DNA from: Haladaptatus paucihalophilus DX253
GTDB taxonomy: Archaea > Halobacteriota > Halobacteria > Halobacteriales > Haladaptataceae
Assembly: GCF_000376445.1 (NCBI RefSeq)
Contig: NZ_AQXI01000001.1
Coordinates: 1,582,962-1,646,961 of the forward strand
Direction of reading: 5' to 3'
DNA: 64,000 nt
Within the stretch, counting starts at the first letter, position 1. Each line of letters starts with the position of its first letter. A model generated the notes under the pieces. It did no database searches. It was not told where the DNA came from and saw only the letters and a list, made by a program, of their open reading frames with translations. The translations under genes and the position numbers were made by a program. This document shows, one piece after another, positions 26,279 through 34,386 of the stretch.

Positions 26279-28240
26279 TCAGTCGACGTAGATGGCGTCG
26301 ATGTCGTCGGCGAAGCGGTCGAGGATGTTGCGGCGTTTCTTCTTCATCGTCGGCGTGAGCAAGTCGTTGTCCTCGGTGAACTCGATGGGGACGAGCCTGA
26401 ACTGCTTTATCCGCTCGTAGGACTCGAAGCGCTGATTGATGCGCTCGACTTCGGCTTCGACCCACTCGTACACTGTGTCGTCCCGGCACAGTTCGCGGTC
26501 GTCGTCGGGGAGTGAGAGCCCCTCGCGGGCGGCGCGCTCGCGGACCTCCTCGACGTTTGGGACGATGAGCGCGCTGACGAACTTCCGACCGTCGCCCATG
26601 ACCAGACACTGCTCCACGATGTCGCTGGCGGCGAAGGCGTCCTCGATGGGGCCGGGCGCGACGTTCTTGCCGGTCGAGAGGACGAGCAGTTCCTTGGCGC
26701 GCTCGCGGAACGCGATGTACCCGTCGGGTCGGATTTCGACGATATCGCCGGTTCGGAACCAGCCGTCCTCGGTGAAGGCCTGTTCGGTCTCCTCCGGTTT
26801 GTTCCAGTAGCCGTCGGTGACGTTCGGACCCTTGACGAGGAGTTCGCCGACCTCGCCCGCCGCGTCCGAGAACTGCTCGCCGACGACGGAATCGTCGACC
26901 TTCACTTTTTCGTCCACGACAGGGTAGCCGATGGTCCCGATCTCCGGCGCTTCGGGCGGGTTGACCGAGATGACGGGCGACGTTTCGGTGAGTCCGTAGC
27001 CTTCGAGGATGGGCAGTCCCATCCCGTGATAGAGCGCGCACAAATCCGCCGAGAGACTGCCGCCGCCGCTGATGAAGAACTCGATGTTGCCGCCGAGTCC
27101 GTCCTTCACCTGGTCGAAGACGAGTTTGTCGGCGAGCAGTTTCTGCGCACGGAGGCCGACGCCCGGCGAGTCCACCTCGTGATACGCCTTGCCGACGTCC
27201 GTCGCCCACTCGAAGATGCGGCGTTTCAGGTCGCTCTCGTCGGCCTGTGACCGAATCGCGTCGTAAATTCGCTCGTAGACGCGCGGGACGCTGGTGCCGG
27301 TCGTCGGCCTGACTGCACGGAAATCGTCCTGTAACGTGTCGGGACTTTCAGCGTAGGCGACCGTCGCACCGGCCGCAAACATCATGAAGTGACCGGCGGT
27401 TCGCTCGAAGACGTGCGCGAGCGGGAGGAACGAGACGGTCTTCGAGTGCTGGTCGACGACCGGCACCTCCTTGTCGGGTCGGGGGCCGAACCGCCGATAA
27501 CACTGGTTGACGTTCGACCGGAAGTTCCAGTGGGTAAGTCTCACGCCCTTCGGTTTGCCGGTCGTTCCGCTGGTGTAGATGAGCGTGGCGAGGTCGTCCA
27601 ACTCGCGGGCGTCGATCCACGACTCGTACTCGTCGGCGTCGAAGACTGTCTCGCCGCGGTCGTGTACTTCGCCGAGCGTGTAGAGGTCGTCGCGGTCGTA
27701 CTCCCGCGAGAGGGAGTCCATCACGACGATGAATTCGAGGTCGAGTGCGTCTTCCGCCTCGAACACGCGTTCCAGCAAGTTCTCGTTCTCGACGACGACG
27801 CCCGTCGCCTCGGGGTCGCCGAGGAGGTACTCGACTTGGGAGACGGACGAACTCCGATAGACGGTCGTCACGACCGCGCCCGCCGCGAGCAACGCGAAGT
27901 CGGTCTGTGCCCACTCCATCCGCGTGTCGGCGAAGATGCCGATTCTGTCGTCCGCTTCGACGCCGAGGTCGCGGAACCCGGCGGCGAGGTTGCGAACGAT
28001 GTCGCGCATCGTCGCGTACGAGATGGACCGAAACTCGCCGTCCGGTGCCGCCGGAAGCGCGGTTTCGGTCAGCGAGCGACCGTAGACGCCGCCCTTGTAC
28101 TGCTGTGCGGGACGATTTTGGTGTCGTTCGGCGCTGTCCTCGAACATACGGGCCAGCGTCGTCCGCTCGATGGCTGGGTCGGTAAACTCCTTCTCGGCGT
28201 CACGCCACTCCATACCAGTCACTTGCAAGTTCTCACCCAT
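26279..28240 (-). CDS. AMP-forming acyl-CoA synthetase, long-chain type
   Basis: The 653-residue protein carries the adenylation motifs: LIYTSGTTGKPKGVRLTH (ATP loop), YGLTETSPVIS, GWFRTGDIVEIRPDGYIAFRE and a C-terminal lysine segment TPTMKKKRRNILDRF. Length and the long-chain type P-loop place it with FadD/FAA15-like ligases that activate fatty acids. It is cytosolic or membrane-associated. Met10 is an alternative start. It lies in a lone minus-strand position next to an MBL hydrolase. Confidence 0.93.
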   Translation of the reverse strand: MGENLQVTGMEWRDAEKEFTDPAIERTTLARMFEDSAERHQNRPAQQYKGGVYGRSLTETALPAAPDGEFRSISYATMRDIVRNLAAGFRDLGVEADDRIGIFADTRMEWAQTDFALLAAGAVVTTVYRSSSVSQVEYLLGDPEATGVVVENENLLERVFEAEDALDLEFIVVMDSLSREYDRDDLYTLGEVHDRGETVFDADEYESWIDARELDDLATLIYTSGTTGKPKGVRLTHWNFRSNVNQCYRRFGPRPDKEVPVVDQHSKTVSFLPLAHVFERTAGHFMMFAAGATVAYAESPDTLQDDFRAVRPTTGTSVPRVYERIYDAIRSQADESDLKRRIFEWATDVGKAYHEVDSPGVGLRAQKLLADKLVFDQVKDGLGGNIEFFISGGGSLSADLCALYHGMGLPILEGYGLTETSPVISVNPPEAPEIGTIGYPVVDEKVKVDDSVVGEQFSDAAGEVGELLVKGPNVTDGYWNKPEETEQAFTEDGWFRTGDIVEIRPDGYIAFRERAKELLVLSTGKNVAPGPIEDAFAASDIVEQCLVMGDGRKFVSALIVPNVEEVRERAAREGLSLPDDDRELCRDDTVYEWVEAEVERINQRFESYERIKQFRLVPIEFTEDNDLLTPTMKKKRRNILDRFADDIDAIYVD

Positions 28241-28296
28241 TAAGGTAGTGTAGAACGATGCGAAAGTTTACTCCAGTTGTTCGGGTTTCGAGCGCT

Positions 28297-29214
28297 TCAC
28301 ATGCCTTCGTGGGTGTCGAGATAGTGAAGAACGCCGCGGGTGTTCATCGCCGTTTCGGCGTGCGCCTTCGTCTCGCCCCAGATTTCGTCCATTTCACCCT
28401 CCTCGACGAAGTGCTCGATTATCTCCTCGTCGTCGTCCGCGGCCGCGCGCTGGGCGTCGACGGCCGCGACCCACTTCGAGAGGACTTCGCCGTACTCGTC
28501 CATCGCGTCCTCGGAGTACTCGCGCGGCCCGAAATGGGTGTAGAGGAGCGTCCCCGGCGCGAGGTCGCGGATTGTCTCCACGTCGTCCAGACACTGGTCC
28601 AAATCGAAGTCCGACGGCGGCGACGTCTCGCGGATTTCGCCGATGCTCGGCACCCAAATCCCCGCGGCGTCGGCGGTGAACACCGCGTCGTTCGCCGGGT
28701 CGTAGAACATCGTCTGGTGCGGCGCGTGCCCCGGCGCGTGGATGACGTCCAGTTCGTGACTGCCGCAGTCGATGGTGTCACCGTCCGTCACTTCCACGAC
28801 GCGCTCCTCGGGGACGGGTTTCGGTTCGACGTAGAACTGCCACTGGTCGCCCACGGCCGCCTTCGTCCCCTTCACCAGATACTCGGGGTTCACGAGGTGG
28901 CGCGCGCCGATTTCGTGGACGTACACGTCCGCGTTCGGGCACTCCGCGGCCAGAAAGCCCGCGCCGCCCGCGTGGTCGAGGTGGACGTGCGTCGGCGCGA
29001 TAACCGCCACGTCCTCCCGCGCGATATCCAACTCGGAGAGCGCGTCGAGGATTCGCTCGTAGTGGGTCCCGATGCCGGTTTCCACGATGGCCGGTCGGTC
29101 GGTGTCGAGGATGTACACCGCGCCGTAGGCCTCCGTGTCGTACATTCCGGTGTCGAGGTAGTACAGGTCCGAACAGTCCCCCATCGTGACTTCCCGTAGG
29201 TCGCCGATTGCCAT
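28297..29214 (-). CDS. MBL-fold metallo-hydrolase (glyoxalase II-like)
   Basis: The 305-residue protein carries APTHVHLDHAGG (HxHxDH), the later ligands VIHAPGHAPHQTMF and FTADAAGIW, and a C-terminal helical region (GEVLSKWVAAVDAQRAAADD). The order fits the glyoxalase II/lactonase part of the MBL superfamily, with a C-terminal extension about 100 residues longer than minimal members. It is 57 bases from the acyl-CoA synthetase stop on the same strand, so a thioesterase-like role is possible but not shown. Confidence 0.87.
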   Translation of the reverse strand: MAIGDLREVTMGDCSDLYYLDTGMYDTEAYGAVYILDTDRPAIVETGIGTHYERILDALSELDIAREDVAVIAPTHVHLDHAGGAGFLAAECPNADVYVHEIGARHLVNPEYLVKGTKAAVGDQWQFYVEPKPVPEERVVEVTDGDTIDCGSHELDVIHAPGHAPHQTMFYDPANDAVFTADAAGIWVPSIGEIRETSPPSDFDLDQCLDDVETIRDLAPGTLLYTHFGPREYSEDAMDEYGEVLSKWVAAVDAQRAAADDDEEIIEHFVEEGEMDEIWGETKAHAETAMNTRGVLHYLDTHEGM

Positions 29215-29538
29215 ACCGTACCTCGCGTGGGGAGACGGGAAAAACGATTCGCGTCACACGTGTTTCGTGATTCACCCGCGAGGAGTTCCCCGTTTCATCT
29301 CGGCTCGGTTCCGCTCGCGTTGGTTCCGCCTTCCGAGGGATTGCTGGCGGCACCCATACCCGCACCCGCACCGCCGGTGTCCCCACACCTCCCCGCCAGC
29401 GCGGCAGTGCGCTCGCCGTTCGCGGCGCTCACGTCTCGCGGATACGCGCTGGCGCACCCTGCCGGAATCGTAATCGGGCGAAACAACGAGGACATCCGAC
29501 GTGCGCGATACCAACCGAACGACATCGGCGCGTGCGCC

Positions 29539-29573
29539 ACCAACCCCGAGGACGCTTCGTCCGAGGGGTTGGT
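29539..29573. repeat. Inverted repeat with tandem G-A mismatches and 3-nt centre
   Basis: ACCAACCCC, GA, GGACG, centre CTT, CGTCC, GA, GGGGTTGGT: nine and five pairs separated by GA opposite GA. In RNA a tandem GA/GA is a stable sheared motif. Confidence 0.8.
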
Positions 29574-29599
29574 TGACTATCACGCGAGGGATGAGACTT

Positions 29600-29620
29600 G
29601 CGAGACGCGACGCGTCTCGC
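29600..29620. repeat. Inverted repeat, 9-bp arms, 3-nt centre (GAC)
   Basis: GCGAGACGC and GCGTCTCGC flank GAC with no mismatch. Confidence 0.85.
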
Positions 29621-29622
29621 TG

Positions 29623-29645
29623 ACCTGCGGCCGTGGCCCGCAGGT
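29623..29645. repeat. Inverted repeat, 8-bp arms, centre symmetric on GTG
   Basis: ACCTGCGG and CCGCAGGT surround CCGTGGC; within this one C-C mismatch and one C-G pair leave GTG as the loop. It lies three bases after the previous hairpin. Confidence 0.75.
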
Positions 29646-29684
29646 ACCGCAACGGAGTTCTCGTGAGCGGAGCGAGCGAGAGCA

Positions 29685-29704
29685 CGAAAGAGCGTGCTCT
29701 TTCG
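29685..29704. repeat. Inverted repeat, 9-bp arms, 2-nt centre
   Basis: CGAAAGAGC and GCTCTTTCG flank GT; the one member of this cluster with an even centre. Confidence 0.8.
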
Positions 29705-29882
29705 GAGTGAGGAACGGAATCGGTTGGGGAGGGTGTGGTTGATGCGGTGCTGTGGGGTCGCAGTGTCCGGGTGGACTGAAAGGGGCCACCCGCTCGCGTG
29801 CTTGCATGGTCGACTCGCCGACCCCTCTCGACGAGGCACGCGGTTTGTGCCGAGTCGATATGTTGGCGAGCGACCGCGATCG

Positions 29883-30015
29883 GGTGGGGGCTTTCGGGGA
29901 CTTCTTATCGATGTCGTTGGGAGCGTTGGCCACGGGTTTTCCTCGTAGCGAGCGTGGCGGGGGCTTTCCGAGACTTCGTATCAGTGTTGAGAGCGTTAGC
30001 CACGGATTCTCCTCG
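29883..30015. repeat. Diverged direct repeat, about 60 bp, 73-bp offset
   Basis: Copy one (29883-29945) runs from ggtgggggctttc to cacgggttttcctcg. Copy two (29956-30015) runs from ggcgggggctttcc to cacggattctcctcg. By eye they share roughly four fifths of positions with a small gap. Confidence 0.65.
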
Positions 30016-30147
30016 ACATCCCCTACCCGGTCGGTACGATTCAGAGACGCCCACCGACACCGTCCTCAGGTCCGATTACGAACAGTGTCACATCGTCTCG
30101 ATATAGCGACACGGTTTTTTGCAGGCGTGCTGAAACCCGAGTCAGGA

Positions 30148-31503
30148 ATGCTCGACAGGAAGTTTATCCGGGACCACCCGGACGAAGTTCGAGAGGGGCT
30201 CGAAAACCGAGGCGACGACGTAGATTTGGACGGCTTTCTCGATTTGGACGCCGAATGGCGCGAACTGAAGGCGCGCGGCGACGACCTTCGGCACGAACGA
30301 AACGAGGTCAGCCGGAGCATCGGCGAGCTGAAACAGGAAGGAAAAGAGGAGGAAGCACAGGCGGCCATCGAACGGTCGAGCGCGCTCAAAGAAGAGCTCG
30401 AAGAAGTCGAGACGAAGGCGAGCGAACTGGAGGAAGAGCTCGAAGAGCGGATGCTCGAAATCCCGAACGTGCCACACGAGAGCGTCCCGGTCGGCGCGGA
30501 CGAGGGCGACAACGTGGAACAGCGGCGCGAGGGCTTCGACGACCTCCGAGACCTCCCGGCGGACGTGATTCCGCACTACGAACTCGGCGAGGAACTGGAC
30601 ATCATCGACGAGGAGCGGGCGGCGAAAACCACCGGCAGCGGCTTTTACTTCCTGAAGGGCGACGGCGCGCGACTGGAGCACGCCATCATGCAGTTCATGC
30701 TGGACGTCCACCGCGAGCAGGACTACGTGGACATCTTCCCTCCGATACCCATCAACAGCGACTCGATGACGGGAACGGGCCAACTGCCGAAGTTCGCGGA
30801 GGACGCCTACAAAATCGAGGGCGAAGACCTCTGGCTCTGCCCGACCGCGGAGGTGCCGGTGACGAACATGTACGCGGACGACATCCTCCTGCGCGACGAC
30901 CTGCCGCTGAAACATCAGGCGTACACGCCGAACTTCCGGCGCGAGGCCGGTGAACACGGCACCGAAACCCGCGGTATCGTGCGCGTCCACCAGTTCAACA
31001 AGGTCGAGATGGTCAACTTCGTGGAACCCGAGGAGAGCTACGACCGCCTCGACATCCTGTTGGACGAGGCCGAGGAAGTCCTGCGCCGCCTCGAACTTCC
31101 GTACCGAGTCCTCGAACTCTGCACGGGCGACCTCGGGTTCAAGGCGACCAAGCAGATAGACCTCGAAGTGTGGGCACCCGGCGACGACTTGGACGACGGC
31201 CCGGAGGAAGGAGGCCGCTGGCTCGAAGTCTCGACCGCTTCGAACTTCGAGGACTTTCAGGCCCGTCGAGCGGGACTTCGCTACCGCCCCGAACGCCACG
31301 AATCGACGGAGTACCTGCACACGCTGAACGCCTCGGGGCTGGCGCTCCCCCGCGTCATGGTCGCCATTCTGGAGTACTACCAGAACGACGACGGCACGGT
31401 GACGATTCCCGAAGCCCTCCGGCCGTACATGGGCGGACAGGAAGTCATCGACGGTCACGAACCCGTCGGCGAGAGCGCGCTCGGGTCGGGCGAACGGGAC
31501 TGA
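30148..31503 (+). CDS. serS: Seryl-tRNA synthetase, bacterial type
   Basis: From the ATG at 30148 the protein has 451 residues. It has an N-terminal coiled-coil arm (about 30-110, Glu/Lys-rich, ELEEVETKASELEEELEER), then class II motifs: motif 2 (FRREAGEHGTETRGIVRVHQ) and motif 3 (GLALPRVMVAILEYY), plus TAEVPVTN for serine-AMP. The enzyme charges tRNA-Ser. The open frame continues 130 codons upstream, but that part is the repeat-rich gap and has no domain. Confidence 0.96.
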   Translation: MLDRKFIRDHPDEVREGLENRGDDVDLDGFLDLDAEWRELKARGDDLRHERNEVSRSIGELKQEGKEEEAQAAIERSSALKEELEEVETKASELEEELEERMLEIPNVPHESVPVGADEGDNVEQRREGFDDLRDLPADVIPHYELGEELDIIDEERAAKTTGSGFYFLKGDGARLEHAIMQFMLDVHREQDYVDIFPPIPINSDSMTGTGQLPKFAEDAYKIEGEDLWLCPTAEVPVTNMYADDILLRDDLPLKHQAYTPNFRREAGEHGTETRGIVRVHQFNKVEMVNFVEPEESYDRLDILLDEAEEVLRRLELPYRVLELCTGDLGFKATKQIDLEVWAPGDDLDDGPEEGGRWLEVSTASNFEDFQARRAGLRYRPERHESTEYLHTLNASGLALPRVMVAILEYYQNDDGTVTIPEALRPYMGGQEVIDGHEPVGESALGSGERD

Positions 31504-31578
31504 GGGAGTTTCGCTCCGCGAACCGTCTTGTTCAATTTGTGCAATACTGTTTTAATCGGTGACGACCAAGTGTAACGT

Positions 31579-32997
31579 ATGGGACGAACGTTCGTCGTCG
31601 TCGGCGGTGATGCCGCGGGAATGAGTGCAGCGAGCAAGGCGAAACGGGACGACCCCGACCTCGAAGTCGTCGTCTTCGAGAAGGGCGAGTGGGTGTCCTA
31701 CGGAGCCTGTGGGCTTCCGTACTACGTGAAGGGAGAAATCGAGTCGCTGGACGACCTCGTGACGCTCACGCCGGAGGAGTTCGCCGAACGTGGCATCGAC
31801 CTCCGACAGCACCACGAAGTCGTCTCCATCGACCGGGAGGAACAGACGGTCACGGCCGTCCACGACGGAGAACGAGTCGAACAGTCCTACGACGACCTGC
31901 TCGTCGCCACCGGCGCGCGCGCCGTCGTCCCGCCCATCGAGGGCGCGGACCTCGACGGAGTGTTCACGCTCCACAGCATGAACTCGGCGGCGACCGTCAA
32001 GCGCGCGCTCTCCCCACCGGCGGCGGTGCCGGACGACGAGTTCCAAGAGGGGTACGGCGCACAGGTTCACGAATACCTCGCCGCGGCGAATCCGGATTCC
32101 GTGGGCATCATCGGCGGCGGCTACATCGGCCTGGAGATGGCGGAGGCGTTCGAGGCCCGCGATATGGACGTCCACGTCTTCGAGATGCTGCCGCACGTGC
32201 TCGCCCCGTTCGGGGAAGACGTCGCCGAGAAGGTCGAGGGCCACCTCGAATCGAACGGCGTCGGGGTCTCGCTGGACACGATGGTCGAGCGCATCGTCGG
32301 CGAGGACGGCCGCGTGACCGGCATCGAGGCCGACGGCGAGACGGTCCCAGTCGACGTGGTGCTGGTCGCAACCGGCGTCGCGCCGAACGCCGAACTCGCG
32401 GGGGAGAACGGCGTCGAACTGGGCGAGACGGGGGCCATCGCCACCGACGAGTACGGGCGGACGAACGACGAACACGTGTTCGCCGGGGGCGACTGCGCCG
32501 AAGCGCGCAACGCCGTGACGGGCGAACCGGACTACGTGCCGCTGGCGCTGACCGCGAACCGGGCGGGACGCGCCATCGGACAAACGGTCACGGGCACCCC
32601 GACGCCCGTCGGCGATATCGTCGGCACGGCGGTGGTGAAGGTGTTCGACCTCGAAGCCGCACGGACGGGAGTCATCGACCACGAGATAGCCGAAGCCGCC
32701 GGATACGACCCCGTATCGCAAGTCATCGAGCAGGGGTCGCGGGCGCACTACTACCCCGGCGGGTCGCCCATCACTGTCCGGTTGACCGCCGACCGGGAGT
32801 CCGGCCGCCTGCTCGGCGCGAGCATGGTCGGACGCGAGGGAGTCGCACAGCGCATCAACACGGTGGCGACCGCCCTCCACGCCGAGATGACCGTCGGTGA
32901 GGTCGAGTACCTCGACTTGGCGTACGCGCCGCCGTTCGGTCCCGTCTGGGACCCGGTGCTCACGGCCGCGAAGGTCCTCCACGGAAAACTCGACTGA
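31579..32997 (+). CDS. FAD/NAD(P)-dependent oxidoreductase, CoA-disulfide reductase / NADH oxidase type
   Basis: The 472-residue flavoprotein has an N-terminal FAD loop (VVVGGDAAGMSAAS, 6-19), a single redox Cys (SYGACGLPYYV, Cys44), a second Rossmann loop (VGIIGGGYIGLEMAEAF) and the FAD motif HVFAGGDCAE. This single-Cys layout is that of CoA-disulfide reductases and Nox enzymes, which keep CoA-SH reduced or reduce oxygen. A dimerisation domain follows. It lies 75 bp after serS on the same strand. Substrate choice between the two activities cannot be made from sequence. Confidence 0.9.
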   Translation: MGRTFVVVGGDAAGMSAASKAKRDDPDLEVVVFEKGEWVSYGACGLPYYVKGEIESLDDLVTLTPEEFAERGIDLRQHHEVVSIDREEQTVTAVHDGERVEQSYDDLLVATGARAVVPPIEGADLDGVFTLHSMNSAATVKRALSPPAAVPDDEFQEGYGAQVHEYLAAANPDSVGIIGGGYIGLEMAEAFEARDMDVHVFEMLPHVLAPFGEDVAEKVEGHLESNGVGVSLDTMVERIVGEDGRVTGIEADGETVPVDVVLVATGVAPNAELAGENGVELGETGAIATDEYGRTNDEHVFAGGDCAEARNAVTGEPDYVPLALTANRAGRAIGQTVTGTPTPVGDIVGTAVVKVFDLEAARTGVIDHEIAEAAGYDPVSQVIEQGSRAHYYPGGSPITVRLTADRESGRLLGASMVGREGVAQRINTVATALHAEMTVGEVEYLDLAYAPPFGPVWDPVLTAAKVLHGKLD

Positions 32998-33010
32998 AGT
33001 CCGGTTGGAA

Positions 33011-33038
33011 TTCGACCGAGGGTCGTCCCTCGGTCGAA
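33011..33038. repeat. 12-bp perfect inverted repeat after the flavoprotein gene
   Basis: TTCGACCGAGGG and CCCTCGGTCGAA flank TCGT, 13 bases after the stop. No T-run follows, so an intrinsic terminator is unlikely, but an mRNA 3'-end hairpin is possible. Confidence 0.8.
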
Positions 33039-33149
33039 CGAGGATCAATCGTTCTCACCCCCGTTTCCGGGCGGTACCTGACGGAACGGATTTACAATAG
33101 AGGGTTCAGTTTCCGATATTTATTTCCATAATGAACGATGAAATGGGAT

Positions 33150-33875
33150 ATGATTTCGGTAACAATGGACATGGTGCAGTATGACTGTCCATACATCGAC
33201 GTGACGGACGAAACGGACGTCTCGTTTCACACCATGCATTGGGACTTCAACACCGCCCAGCGGAAGTTGGAGACGCGGATTCTCGTTCGCGGGGACGACC
33301 GGGGCGCGCTGACCAACGGTCTCGGCGCGTTGCAGGACCACGACCGGATGTTGGAGTTCGAACTCCTCTCGCGCCGCGGCGACACCGCGGTCATCAAGTC
33401 GTTCATCGGGCAGACGGACGCGATGCGGACGATTCGAAAGCACGACGGCTACATCACGGGGCCGTTTCAGATCAGCGACGGGAGCGAACGCTGGAACGTC
33501 GGATTCGACTCCGCCGACAACACCGACAACGCCCTCTCGGATTTGGAGAGGAACAACGACTTCCGCGTCGAGAGCCGAAACGCCACGTCGTTCGAGGAGT
33601 ACCTCGACGTCATCCAGCACCTCGGCGCGGCGAAAAACGTCCTCGACGGCTGTCGGGAACTGTCGGAGACGGAGCGCGAAACGCTCCGCAAAGCCGTCGA
33701 TGGAGGGTACTTCCGAACGCCGCGGGACGCGGACCTCGGAACGTTGGCCGAGGAGTTCGACGTTTCGAAGACGGCGGCGTCGAACAACCTCCGACGGGCG
33801 GAGGCAAAGGTGCTCGAACGCGTCGTCTCGTCGTTCCCCGAAATCGAATCAGAAGAGCTGTTGACACACGAATAG
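33150..33875 (+). CDS. Bat/HTH-10 family transcriptional regulator
   Basis: The protein (241 residues from this start) has an N-terminal sensor-like region (VQYDCPYIDVTDETDVSFHT) and a C-terminal HTH-10 domain (LSETERETLRKAVDGGYFRT, LAEEFDVSKTAASNNLRRAE) as in Bat, DmsR and relatives. Met1 could be at 33138, 33150 or 33165; the TATA-like box (atatttat, 33116-33123) best fits 33150. Regulatory targets are not visible. It is followed convergently by an unknown minus-strand gene. Confidence 0.85.
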   Translation: MISVTMDMVQYDCPYIDVTDETDVSFHTMHWDFNTAQRKLETRILVRGDDRGALTNGLGALQDHDRMLEFELLSRRGDTAVIKSFIGQTDAMRTIRKHDGYITGPFQISDGSERWNVGFDSADNTDNALSDLERNNDFRVESRNATSFEEYLDVIQHLGAAKNVLDGCRELSETERETLRKAVDGGYFRTPRDADLGTLAEEFDVSKTAASNNLRRAEAKVLERVVSSFPEIESEELLTHE

Positions 33876-33917
33876 GCGGGCGGAGAGTCGAATCGGGAGC
33901 GAAAACAGAAACCGAAA

Positions 33918-34385
33918 TCAGAACAACCCGGCGGATTCGACGTCGATATCGACGTGCGAGAGTCGGGAGTCGTTTTCGAGCGCCTCCACATCTGCGACCT
34001 GCGGGTCCCGCGATTTTGTCGCCGAAAGCTCGAATTCGTCGGCGTCGCCGTCGGTCCACGAAACCGTCAGTTTCGCCCGCCGGAACAGGGTTCCCTCCCG
34101 AAGGCGAATCGACCGAACCGAATCGAGCGGAACCGCGAAGTTGCGGTCGCTGAACGACAGGGCACGGTCGGCCGTGGCGTCCGAAACCTCCTTCCGGCCG
34201 CGTTCGCCCGTGTCCGCGCGCAGCAGCATGGATTTGAACGACTCGCCGACGAAACACCAGACGAGTCGCTCGTCCGTGACGAGCAGTTCCCAGTACTCCA
34301 TCGACGTGGGGCGCTGGCGGAACCACCCGGAGAGGTGGGCGATTCGCGTTTCGTCCTCGCCGTCTCGTGTCTCGGTCATGCTCAT
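33918..34385 (-). CDS. Unknown protein, possibly PH-like, after the symporter
   Basis: The 155-residue protein alternates strands with a final helix (e.g. YWELLVTDERLVWCFVGESF, RNFAVPLDSVRSIRLREG, RAKLTVSWTDGDADEFELSA). This is the strand order seen in PH-like/GRAM domains of bacterial and archaeal unknowns; the assignment is only a resemblance. It starts one base after the symporter stop, so it is in the same operon. Confidence 0.65.
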   Translation of the reverse strand: MSMTETRDGEDETRIAHLSGWFRQRPTSMEYWELLVTDERLVWCFVGESFKSMLLRADTGERGRKEVSDATADRALSFSDRNFAVPLDSVRSIRLREGTLFRRAKLTVSWTDGDADEFELSATKSRDPQVADVEALENDSRLSHVDIDVESAGLF

Positions 34386-34386
34386 T

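Larger units (their letters stand above)
29215..30147. other. 933-bp gene-free, repeat-rich gap before SerRS
   Basis: No frame here looks coding; the long frames are Arg/Ser-rich with no start signals. It holds four inverted repeats (29539-29704), a copy of a shared 14-mer on the minus strand (29744-29757, one mismatch) and a diverged 60-bp direct repeat (29883-30015). The SerRS promoter (gatatagcg near 30098) ends the gap. Confidence 0.6.

Noticed and set aside
29227-29742. 171-codon frame in the gap before SerRS
   Set aside because: Composition is Ser/Arg-rich with no hydrophobic or conserved pattern, and it runs across several hairpins.
29752-30147. N-terminal extension of SerRS by about 130 codons
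   Set aside because: The extension lies in repeat-rich DNA; the bacterial-type SerRS family begins at the ATG at 30148 (MLDRKFIRDHPDEVREGL).
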